From CAYVDH01 sp964450355 (GTDB taxonomy: Bacteria > Bacteroidota > Bacteroidia > NS11-12g > UBA955), in contig CAYVDH010000212.1 of the NCBI GenBank assembly GCA_964450355.1, forward strand, positions 1-5,418: 5,418 bases of DNA, read 5' to 3'. Of the stretch, positions 1 through 5,418 are shown one piece after another. Position 1 is the stretch's first letter. Every line of letters starts with the position of its first letter. The notes beneath the pieces are model-generated. The model was given only the letters and a program-made list of their open reading frames with translations, searched no databases and had not been told where the DNA came from. Made by a program: the position numbers and the translations under genes.

Positions 1-413
1 AATTTCCCATTAGGATTTAAAATAACATATGAAAATAAAACAGCCGCAATGGCTAAAAATACACATAAAGACGAATAAGAATAGTTTTTTTGATGTTTGT
101 AATATGAATAAATACTACTAACAACAATGGCCAATAAATAAAATAAAACAAAAATAATTACACCAATCACATTGAATTTATTCACTAAATAGTTTTCTAA
201 ATATGGTCCAAAGAAAAACAAAGTAAACATATTGACTATTAAGTGCATGTAATCCATATGGATAAAACCATGTGACAACCAACGCCAATGTTGTTTTTTT
301 TGATTTATATCAACAGGAACAAAAAGCCATTTATACATCATAGTCCTGTTGTTTAATGCCATGTAACTGGTTATACAAGTAATGATGATGATGATCGTAG
401 TAATATTTAGCAT
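1..413 (-). CDS. Rhomboid-family intramembrane protein, probably catalytically inactive; C-terminal part lies beyond the left edge
   Basis: An open frame reads leftward from the ATG at 413-411 to the window edge (137 complete codons). A stop codon lies two codons upstream of the ATG, so this start is well supported. Residues 2-20 form a hydrophobic first helix. Residues 46-69 contain the rhomboid signature SHGFIHMDYMHLIVN followed by a hydrophobic stretch and FFFG; H57 and N61 match the HxxxN oxyanion-side pair (H150/N154 in GlpG). Further hydrophobic segments are about 82-101 and 114-132. Bacteroidota rhomboids usually have LGASGAVSAVLF in the next helix; here the matching stretch is LCVFLAIAAVLF (residues 116-127), so the nucleophilic serine position is F119 and both flanking glycines are gone. 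The other two frames give no GxSG, so a simple frameshift does not explain it. The helix with the catalytic His is outside the window. Rhomboid family membership is fairly sure; inactivity is inferred from the missing serine. A role as a non-proteolytic membrane-protein binder is possible but unproven. Confidence 0.85.
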   Translation of the reverse strand, partial: MLNITTIIIIITCITSYMALNNRTMMYKWLFVPVDINQKKQHWRWLSHGFIHMDYMHLIVNMFTLFFFGPYLENYLVNKFNVIGVIIFVLFYLLAIVVSSIYSYYKHQKNYSYSSLCVFLAIAAVLFSYVILNPNGK

Positions 414-432
414 GTTTTAAAATAAAAAAATG

Positions 433-461
433 CAAATTAATGATTTAATTCGCAGAATCAA
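433..461 (-). promoter_or_regulatory. Candidate Bacteroidota-type promoter of the rhomboid-like gene
   Basis: On the minus strand a TTG (-33-like, plus coordinates 459-461) is followed after 18 bases by TTAATTTG (433-440), one mismatch from the Bacteroidota -7 consensus TAnnTTTG. Transcription would begin about 15 bases before the ATG at 413. The -33-like TTG directly abuts the start codon of the divergent phosphoesterase gene. This is a motif match only. Confidence 0.45.
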
Positions 462-992
462 TTGAATAAAAAAATATTATTATTAAGTGACACGCATTCT
501 TGTGTTGAACAAGACATCATCAAACACTTTGATGAAGCTGATGAATTATGGCACGCTGGCGATTGGGGGAATATGGATTTAATTCATTTGATGGAGAAAA
601 CAGGCAAAACTATTAGGTCGGTATGGGGCAATGTAGATGGACAAGAAATAAGAACAATTTTTCCATTACATAATCGTTTCAATATGGATGGTTTAAAAAT
701 ATGGATGACCCATATTGGAGGCTACCCGGGCAAATACAACCCTAAAATTATTCATGATTTAAAAAACAACCCACCTGATTTATTCATTTGTGGACACAGT
801 CATATACTAAAAGTAATGAGAGACCCTAAATTAAACAACCTAATCCATATTAATCCGGGAGCAGCAGGCAGGCATGGATTTCATATTATGCGAACCATGG
901 TTAAGTTTGAAATCAATAACGGGAAACTCGAAAACATTGCAGTAATTGAAATGGGGAAAAGAACGGCAGGAATTTTGCCTGATATACAATAA
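462..992 (+). CDS. YfcE/MJ0936-type metallophosphoesterase (phosphodiesterase)
   Basis: A 176-residue cytoplasmic protein of the small calcineurin-like phosphoesterase family, which uses two metal ions to hydrolyse phosphodiester bonds; the natural substrate of these short members is generally unknown. All metal-site motifs are present: D10-T-H12, H31-A-G-D34, G56-N57-x-D59, H84 in a THIGGYPG segment, and G111-H112-S-H114, followed by the INPGAAG segment (130-136) common near the family's C-terminus. The length is normal. The start is TTG at 462: the frame is open back only to a TGA at 441-443 and has no ATG or GTG there, and a start at this TTG gives the usual short N-terminus (MNKKILLLSDTH). 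Upstream is the divergent rhomboid-like gene; 28 bases downstream comes the OmpA-type lipoprotein on the same strand, so co-transcription is likely. No clear rightward promoter motif is visible in 414-461. The family call is firm; the cellular role is not known. Confidence 0.93.
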   Translation: MNKKILLLSDTHSCVEQDIIKHFDEADELWHAGDWGNMDLIHLMEKTGKTIRSVWGNVDGQEIRTIFPLHNRFNMDGLKIWMTHIGGYPGKYNPKIIHDLKNNPPDLFICGHSHILKVMRDPKLNNLIHINPGAAGRHGFHIMRTMVKFEINNGKLENIAVIEMGKRTAGILPDIQ

Positions 993-997
993 ATTTG
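990..997 (+). promoter_or_regulatory. Candidate -7 promoter element before the OmpA-type lipoprotein gene
   Basis: TAAATTTG fits the Bacteroidota -7 consensus TAnnTTTG exactly, and its first three bases are the stop codon of the phosphoesterase gene. A start about 5-8 bases downstream would leave a leader of roughly 15-20 bases before the ATG at 1021. The only nearby TTG upstream (975-977) is 12 bases away, too close for a standard -33 element, so this is a weak or secondary promoter at best. Confidence 0.35.
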
Positions 998-1020
998 CAA
1001 CAGAAATGTTATACATACAT

Positions 1021-2964
1021 ATGATAAAAAAAATAGTTCTCTTTTCGGTTACATTCGTTTTAATTTCATGTGCAGCTGCACAAAATAAAAACCCAAAAAC
1101 ACCTGAGAGCCCAGCTGACAAGTACGCTGAAGAGGCATATCTTGAGCTAATGAAACCAGATGCAGACAAACAAAAAGCATTAGATTTATGTAAAAAAGGA
1201 TTAAAAAAAGATAGCAATTCGCTTAAAGCTTGGCAATACAAAGCGGCTATTGAATATGAAATGACTTTATTTAGTGAATCATACAAATCCTATAAAAAAC
1301 TGATATCATTGGAGCCTGAAGCCATGGCTAATTATTATTTTTTAGGCAAGTGCGAAACCAAATTATACTTGTTTGATGATGCAAAATTGTCTTTAAATAA
1401 ATACATAGAGTCGCCCATTAAAAAAACTAAATCATACGAAGATGATGCTAAAAAAATAGTAGCAAATTTAGACAAAATGAAACTGTTGATAAACAACAAA
1501 ATTGAGTACAACCCTATTAATTTAGGTCCTTCTGTCAATTCTAAACACGGAGAATATTGGCCTGGATTAACTCTTGATGGTCAATATTTTTATTTTACAA
1601 GAATGAACATTGACAATCCGAAAAGGCCATATGAAGATTTTTACAGATCGCAAGCAAAAGACAGCACGTGGTTACCTTCAATAAAACTACCTGAACCTGT
1701 TAACACCAATGACAATGAGGGCACTATATCAATTAGCGCTGATGGGAAATTCATCTTTTTTTCTGCCAAAGACAGAATTGGAAACAATGGCTTGCCTATT
1801 GGCCAAGGAGGGCATGATTTGTATTTTTCGAGTTATAACAATGGACAATGGAGCAATCCTGTTAATTTAGGCCCGCCAATCAATAGTGGAGGCTGGGAAA
1901 GTCAACCAAGCATTAGTCCTGATGGGTTAACTCTTTATTTCTCGAGCGAAAGACCAGGTGGATTTGGAGGTGCAGACATTTGGAAAACCATTTTAAAGGA
2001 TGGCAGGTTTCAACCACCTGTAAATTTAGGCCCTAAAATAAACACCTCAGGTGAGGAACAAGCCCCATTTATACACTATGATAATAAAACTTTGTATTTT
2101 AGCTCAACTGGTCAACCGGGCTTAGGCGATGGCGATATTTTTGTTGCAAAGATGAATGAAGACGGCAAATTTGACACTTGTTTTAATTTTGGTTATCCAA
2201 TTAACACAGATAAATTGGAATTAGGTTTGGTAGTTGACAGACTAGGAGAATACGGTTACTTAAGCTCCGAAAGAAGCGGTGGATATGGCAATCTGGATAT
2301 TTATAAATTTAAAATGCCTACACAACTTAAACCAGACCCAGTTAGTTATGTAAAAGGATTTGTTTACGATGCAAAAACATTAGAAAAAATTGTTGCTAAA
2401 ATTGAATTAACTGATTTAAGTTCAGGAAAAGTGATTGCCAATATTGAAAGCCAAAAGGAAACAGGAGAATTTTTTATTGTTTTAAAATCTAATAACAATT
2501 ACATGTTGACTATTGATCAGACAAATTATTTGTTTTATTCAGCCAATTTTAGTTTAAAAGAACACAACAATTTAAACCCATTTATTTTAGAAATCCCACT
2601 AAAGAAACCAGACAAAGACATAGAAATAGTATTAAACAATGTGTTCTTTGATGTGGATAAATACGATATAAAACAAGAATCGAAATTGGAATTAGACAAA
2701 CTTGTGTTGTTGCTTAAAAAATTCCCTTTCATGAAAATCGAAATTGGTGGACATACTGATAATACTGGAGATCCAACTAAAAACAAAACTTTATCTCAAA
2801 ATAGAGCTAAGGCTGTTAAAGATTATTTGATAAAAGCTGGAATCGATCAAAACAGATTATCTGCCATAGGATATGGAGATACTAAACCGATAGCAGACAA
2901 TAAAACTCCAGAAGGAAAATCCAAAAACAGAAGAACTGTTTTTAAGGTAGTAAGTCTTCAATAA
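1021..2964 (+). CDS. PorE-like outer-membrane lipoprotein: TPR, PD40 propeller, CRD, OmpA C-terminal domain
   Basis: 647 residues. The signal sequence starts MIKKIVLFSVTFVLISC with lipobox L14-I-S-C17, indicating lipidation at C17; the following AAAQ could alternatively serve signal peptidase I. Residues about 30-155 are helical TPR-like repeats. Residues about 164-435 are five PD40 beta-propeller blades, marked by recurring NLGPxIN-type segments at L168, L223, L283, L336 and F390 (53-60 residue spacing) and by DGxxxYFSS strands. Residues about 441-527 resemble a carboxypeptidase-regulatory-like beta sandwich (VKGFVYDAKTLEKI). Residues about 536-647 are an OmpA C-terminal peptidoglycan-binding domain: FFDVDKYDI, GGHTDNTGD, LSQNRAKAVKDYL and the final NRRTVF. 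D580 and R595 have the 15-residue spacing of the Asp/Arg pair that binds diaminopimelate in OmpA. This domain order is that of PorE (PG1058), a type IX secretion component linking the outer-membrane machinery to peptidoglycan. Bacteroidota often carry several paralogues, so orthology to PorE is not certain. An in-frame ATG at 946 is rejected because it would bury the signal sequence. Confidence 0.92.
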   Translation: MIKKIVLFSVTFVLISCAAAQNKNPKTPESPADKYAEEAYLELMKPDADKQKALDLCKKGLKKDSNSLKAWQYKAAIEYEMTLFSESYKSYKKLISLEPEAMANYYFLGKCETKLYLFDDAKLSLNKYIESPIKKTKSYEDDAKKIVANLDKMKLLINNKIEYNPINLGPSVNSKHGEYWPGLTLDGQYFYFTRMNIDNPKRPYEDFYRSQAKDSTWLPSIKLPEPVNTNDNEGTISISADGKFIFFSAKDRIGNNGLPIGQGGHDLYFSSYNNGQWSNPVNLGPPINSGGWESQPSISPDGLTLYFSSERPGGFGGADIWKTILKDGRFQPPVNLGPKINTSGEEQAPFIHYDNKTLYFSSTGQPGLGDGDIFVAKMNEDGKFDTCFNFGYPINTDKLELGLVVDRLGEYGYLSSERSGGYGNLDIYKFKMPTQLKPDPVSYVKGFVYDAKTLEKIVAKIELTDLSSGKVIANIESQKETGEFFIVLKSNNNYMLTIDQTNYLFYSANFSLKEHNNLNPFILEIPLKKPDKDIEIVLNNVFFDVDKYDIKQESKLELDKLVLLLKKFPFMKIEIGGHTDNTGDPTKNKTLSQNRAKAVKDYLIKAGIDQNRLSAIGYGDTKPIADNKTPEGKSKNRRTVFKVVSLQ

Positions 2965-2965
2965 A

Positions 2966-3889
2966 ATGAAAAATGCTGCAGAACACTCCAAAATAGTCAA
3001 ACAGATAGCCTTTGACAATGGATTTTTGTACTGTGGCATTTCAAAAGTTCAAAAACTAGAGCAAGAAGCATTAAAACTAGAAAACTGGTTAAAGTCTGGT
3101 TATCATGGAGAAATGCACTATTTAGATAACCATTTCGACAAGAGAATAAATCCTGAATTGCTACAACCCGGAGCTAAAACGGTTGTTACACTTTTAATGA
3201 ATTATTTCCCTTCTAAAACTCAAAAAAAAGACACTTATCAAATTGCAAAATATGCCTACGGTGAAGATTATCATGTCGTTTTCAAAGACAAAATTCACCA
3301 GTTTTTTTCACAATTAAAAGCTCAACTAGGGAATATAGAAGGAAGAGTATTTGTAGATAGTGCTCCAGTGATGGAAAGAGTGTGGGCAGAAAAAAGTGGA
3401 GTTGGTTGGATAGGCAAAAATGGATTATTAATCAATAAAACATCGGGGTCATTTTATTTCATTGGAGAACTGATAATGGATTTAGAATGTGAGCCAGATG
3501 GACCAATAAAAGATTATTGTGGCAACTGTACTGCCTGTATTGATGCTTGCCCAACGGAGGCTATTTTACCTAATAAAACTTTAGAGGCAAATAAATGCTT
3601 ATCCTATTTAACCATTGAACTAAAAAATGAAATACCTAATGAATTCAATGGGAAATTAAATGATTGGATATTTGGTTGCGACATTTGTCAAGATGTTTGT
3701 CCTTGGAATAGATTTTCAAAACCACATCAAGAAAGCAGGTACTATCCTAGTGAAGAATTATTAAACCTAAACAAAACAGAATGGGAAAACATAAACGAAA
3801 TAACATTCAATCAACTATTTCAAAACAGCGCCATCAAACGAACTAAATTTAGTGGTTTGAAAAGGAATATAAATTCAAATAATTTTTGA
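2966..3889 (+). CDS. queG: Epoxyqueuosine reductase QueG
   Basis: A 307-residue cobalamin- and iron-sulfur-dependent enzyme that reduces epoxyqueuosine to queuosine at position 34 of tRNAs with GUN anticodons, the last step of queuosine synthesis; it acts in the cytoplasm. The N-terminal catalytic part includes VDSAPVMERVWAEKSG, where D131 matches the proposed proton-donating Asp of QueG, followed by GVGWIGKNGLLI. Two [4Fe-4S] clusters are supplied by C185/C188/C191/C195-P and by C211, C238/C241/C245-P (GCDICQDVCPWN). The protein ends RTKFSGLKRNI plus a few residues, without the C-terminal HEAT-type extension of the longer E. coli and Bacillus forms; this short form is usual in Bacteroidota. 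The ATG is one base after the stop of the OmpA-type gene, so the two are almost certainly co-transcribed and probably translationally coupled. The stop directly abuts the stop of the convergent lipoprotein gene. Confidence 0.97.
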   Translation: MKNAAEHSKIVKQIAFDNGFLYCGISKVQKLEQEALKLENWLKSGYHGEMHYLDNHFDKRINPELLQPGAKTVVTLLMNYFPSKTQKKDTYQIAKYAYGEDYHVVFKDKIHQFFSQLKAQLGNIEGRVFVDSAPVMERVWAEKSGVGWIGKNGLLINKTSGSFYFIGELIMDLECEPDGPIKDYCGNCTACIDACPTEAILPNKTLEANKCLSYLTIELKNEIPNEFNGKLNDWIFGCDICQDVCPWNRFSKPHQESRYYPSEELLNLNKTEWENINEITFNQLFQNSAIKRTKFSGLKRNINSNNF

Positions 3890-3897
3890 TTATTTGA
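3875..3897. terminator. Perfect inverted repeat over the convergent stop codons; possible bidirectional terminator
   Basis: TCAAATAAT (3875-3883) and ATTATTTGA (3889-3897) are exact reverse complements around a 5-base loop, TTTTG. The hairpin contains the last codons and stop codons of both queG and the convergent TPR lipoprotein gene, which have no spacer between them. On the plus strand it is followed three bases later by five T residues (3901-3905); on the minus strand the following sequence is only moderately T-rich. The stem has a single G-C pair, so it would be weak as a classical intrinsic terminator. Confidence 0.4.
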
Positions 3898-4591
3898 TGC
3901 TTTTTAGTTGCTCTTTCATGTACAGAGCTTTTTGAAAATCAGGTTGAATTCTTAAAGCGCTATCAAGGTAGGTGTTGCAACCTGGTTTATCTTTCATCAA
4001 TTGCAAAGACAATTGGGCAAAGTCTATATAAATTTTAGCTCTTAAATCAACCAATTGTTCAGGATAATCAGTGCTAATTTGATCTTCTACGTATTCTTTT
4101 TTATAATTAGGGTCATCTAAAATTTTTCTTAACAATTGAGTAAATTCTTCCACTTTCATGTCATTGCCTTGAACCAATAGAGTGGCTTTCATGTATAAGT
4201 ACCTGTATTTATTTGACAATTTATATGCTTTATCTAGCAGAGTGTTTGCTTCGTCTAACTTGCCATCGGCAGACTTAAAAATACTTTGGTATTCGAGCAT
4301 TTTAATGTTATCTGGGAACATCACAATTCCTTTTTCTACAATTTTTTTACCCGCATAAAAATTCTCTACTTTTTTAAGGTAATAAAATGCAAGAGAATCG
4401 TAATAATCTTCAATATTAGAAGAATCTACGGTAACTAATTCGTTTAAATGAACAATTGCTGTGTGGTAATCGTGATTTGTATAAGCTTGTTCATACAATT
4501 TTAAGAGTCTGTTTTTTTGTCCATTATCATTGTTTTTGCAAGAAAAAAGAAAAAGAGAAGCAACTAAAATAAAAAAAAGGTGTCTATACAT
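3890..4591 (-). CDS. TPR-repeat lipoprotein of unknown function
   Basis: 233 residues. The N-terminus is a lipoprotein signal: MYRH, hydrophobic residues 5-16, and lipobox L15-F-S-C18, so the mature protein is predicted to be lipidated at C18 and anchored in the envelope. The polar segment after the Cys (KNNDNGQK) is not a clear surface-export signal. The remainder is helical with degenerate TPR-like repeats, for example residues 28-58 (LLKLYEQAY, then YHTAIVHLNELVTVDSSN), about 78-124, and 205-229 (YLDSALRIQPDFQKALYMKE). Such repeats usually mediate protein-protein contacts; no enzymatic motif is visible. The start is ATG at 4591, which gives a complete signal sequence. The gene converges on queG with abutting stop codons and diverges from the secreted PKD-domain gene, with which it may share a control region. 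Lipoprotein and TPR nature are well supported; the specific role is unknown. Confidence 0.88.
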   Translation of the reverse strand: MYRHLFFILVASLFLFSCKNNDNGQKNRLLKLYEQAYTNHDYHTAIVHLNELVTVDSSNIEDYYDSLAFYYLKKVENFYAGKKIVEKGIVMFPDNIKMLEYQSIFKSADGKLDEANTLLDKAYKLSNKYRYLYMKATLLVQGNDMKVEEFTQLLRKILDDPNYKKEYVEDQISTDYPEQLVDLRAKIYIDFAQLSLQLMKDKPGCNTYLDSALRIQPDFQKALYMKEQLKSIK

Positions 4592-4617
4592 TTGAATTGA
4601 TTATTAATTAATTGTTG

Positions 4618-4625
4618 CAAACCTA
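4618..4625 (-). promoter_or_regulatory. Candidate -7 promoter element of the TPR lipoprotein gene
   Basis: Read on the minus strand this is TAGGTTTG, an exact fit to the Bacteroidota -7 consensus TAnnTTTG. It would place transcription initiation about 20 bases before the ATG at 4591. No exact TTG lies at the usual 17-23 base distance; the nearest is an ATG trinucleotide (plus 4643-4645) at 17 bases. The -7 element is convincing and the -33 element is poor. Confidence 0.5.
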
Positions 4626-4634
4626 ATAAAAAAA

Positions 4635-4665
4635 TTGCAATTCATACCGATTTTATTTAATTTTG
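4635..4665 (+). promoter_or_regulatory. Candidate Bacteroidota-type promoter of the secreted PKD-domain gene
   Basis: TTG (4635-4637), a 20-base spacer, then TAATTTTG (4658-4665): both elements and the spacing fit the Bacteroidota consensus TTTG/TTG-N17-23-TAnnTTTG. The -7 element ends only five bases before the proposed TTG start codon at 4671, so the transcript would have little or no 5' leader. The -33 element sits inside the palindrome AATTGCAATT (4633-4642), back-to-back with the promoter of the divergent lipoprotein gene. Confidence 0.5.
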
Positions 4666-4670
4666 CTAAA

Positions 4671-5418
4671 TTGGCAAGAACTATTAAAATATTGATTATA
4701 TTTTGTTTGGCATTTTTTTATGCATTAAACAGCTATTCTCAATGTGGCATTGCTGAACTCTCATCTGATGACACAGTGATATGCGTTCCTCAAATTGTAA
4801 AATTTAAAGTAAGCAATGCTCCATCTAACACTACTTTTGAATGGAATTTAGGATCAGGTTGGGTACCATCTTCTGACAGTACATTCACACAACTATTTAA
4901 TACATCAGGCAATTACACGATTGCTGTCAGATTAAAATTTATTGACAATTCAACGTGTACAATCACTAAAACAAATTTCATTAAAGCTAAACCTGTACCT
5001 ACTGTCAATGTTTCAGTAAGTAAAAATCTTATATGTTCATTTAATGACAGTGTAACTCTAACCGACAATACTCCTAAATCAGTAAGAAGGGATTGGTTAG
5101 TCAATAACACCTTGTATTCCAATGGTCCAAAATCCTTAAAGGTATTATACACCCTACCGTCCGGCTACAAAGATGTTGTTATTTTTGTTAAAGACAGTTT
5201 TGGTTGTAACGCTAATAAAACTATTGACAGCATTGTTTATGTAATAGACACTGTAAAAATCAATTTTTCTGCTAGCAAAATTAGCGGTTGTACTCCTGCT
5301 AGAGTCAGCTTTACCAACACCACAGATACTGCCAACAATGCTATTTCGAGTTGGTTATGGAATTTTCAAAATGGGACACCATCAACATCTTCTGCTAAAA
5401 ATCCTAGTAATATATTGT
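4671..5418 (+). CDS. Secreted PKD-repeat protein, N-terminal part; continues past the right edge
   Basis: An open frame of 249 codons runs to the window edge. The best start is TTG at 4671: it yields a classic signal peptide with positively charged R3 and K6, hydrophobic core 7-19 and a likely signal peptidase I cleavage after NSYS (S23/Q24). There is no ATG in frame nearby; a TTG at 4635 would add 12 residues but lies upstream of the apparent promoter. The mature part is a series of beta-rich, Asn/Ser/Thr-rich modules resembling PKD/immunoglobulin-like repeats: about 25-107 (FEWNLGSG, W58), about 108-193 (RRDWLVNN, W142) and from about 195 on (SWLWNFQNGTPSTSSAKNPS, W228/W230). The last is a good PKD match with QNG in place of the usual GDG. 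Cysteines occur in each module. Bacteroidota proteins of this type are often very long adhesin-like type IX secretion substrates with a C-terminal sorting domain; that end is not in the window, so export by this route is inferred. Confidence 0.85.
   Translation, partial: MARTIKILIIFCLAFFYALNSYSQCGIAELSSDDTVICVPQIVKFKVSNAPSNTTFEWNLGSGWVPSSDSTFTQLFNTSGNYTIAVRLKFIDNSTCTITKTNFIKAKPVPTVNVSVSKNLICSFNDSVTLTDNTPKSVRRDWLVNNTLYSNGPKSLKVLYTLPSGYKDVVIFVKDSFGCNANKTIDSIVYVIDTVKINFSASKISGCTPARVSFTNTTDTANNAISSWLWNFQNGTPSTSSAKNPSNIL

Noticed and set aside
45..75. Frameshift in the rhomboid-like gene hiding an intact GASG motif
   Set aside because: The other two minus-strand frames here give no GxSG, and the visible frame stays hydrophobic and continues to align (VLF...NP) after the altered motif.
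946..1020. Upstream in-frame ATG at 946 as the start of the OmpA-type lipoprotein
   Set aside because: It would overlap the phosphoesterase gene by 47 bases and place 25 residues, several of them charged, before a textbook lipoprotein signal. The ATG at 1021 fits the signal and the lipobox.
840..1286. Minus-strand open frame of 148 codons
   Set aside because: It lies opposite two well-supported genes, has no recognisable domain, and spans the gap between them; it is a shadow of low-complexity AT-rich coding sequence.
1335..1538. Minus-strand open frame of 67 codons
   Set aside because: It lies entirely inside the TPR/propeller region of the OmpA-type gene, with no independent evidence of coding.
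1501..2310. PD40 segments as DNA-level tandem repeats
   Set aside because: The NLGPxIN-type blades recur at protein level with 53-60 residue spacing, but the nucleotide sequences have diverged; these are propeller blades, not a recent DNA repeat.
2535..3039. Two minus-strand open frames (2535-2786 and 2857-3039)
   Set aside because: Both lie opposite the conserved OmpA domain and the start of queG; their composition reflects the reverse of conserved sense codons.
4913..5152. Minus-strand open frame of 79 codons
   Set aside because: It lies opposite the secreted PKD-domain gene, whose frame is open over 249 codons with a signal peptide and PKD features.
1..5418. Mobile element, CRISPR array, tRNA/rRNA gene, or a defence or biosynthetic system
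   Set aside because: No transposase or integrase motifs, no regularly spaced repeats, no tRNA-like cloverleaf or rRNA sequence, and no nuclease/effector modules were seen on either strand.

Overview
The window looks like the chromosome of a member of the Bacteroidota. It is strongly AT-rich and has no clear Shine-Dalgarno sequences. Several gene starts are preceded by the Bacteroidota-type -7 element TAnnTTTG. The proteins also fit: an OmpA-type lipoprotein with TPR and PD40 repeats, a secreted PKD-domain protein and a short queuosine-pathway reductase. The sequence alone does not allow placement below phylum.

Layout, left to right. (1) A rhomboid-family membrane protein on the minus strand runs off the left edge (1-413). 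It keeps the oxyanion-side His/Asn of rhomboids, but the catalytic GxSG serine motif is replaced. (2) Diverging from it is a small YfcE/MJ0936-type metallophosphoesterase (462-992) with a TTG start. (3) After 28 bases comes a lipoprotein (1021-2964) with the domain order TPR, PD40 beta-propeller, carboxypeptidase-regulatory-like domain, OmpA C-terminal domain. This is the architecture of the type IX secretion component PorE. (4) queG (2966-3889), the epoxyqueuosine reductase, follows after one base. (5) A TPR lipoprotein on the minus strand (3890-4591) converges on queG stop-to-stop with no spacer, and a perfect 9-bp inverted repeat spans the junction. (6) A short divergent promoter region (4592-4670) leads into a secreted PKD-repeat protein (4671 to the right edge), whose C-terminal part is missing.

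Genes 2-4 probably form one rightward transcription unit, with a possible extra promoter in front of the OmpA-type gene. The PorE-like lipoprotein and the PKD-repeat exported protein are compatible with a type IX secretion/cell-surface theme. Physical proximity alone does not prove a functional link, and queG and the phosphoesterase look like housekeeping genes.

There is no sign of mobile elements, CRISPR arrays, tRNA or rRNA genes. The most unusual item is the predicted protease-dead rhomboid. The rest is ordinary Bacteroidota chromosome with some neat regulatory architecture.
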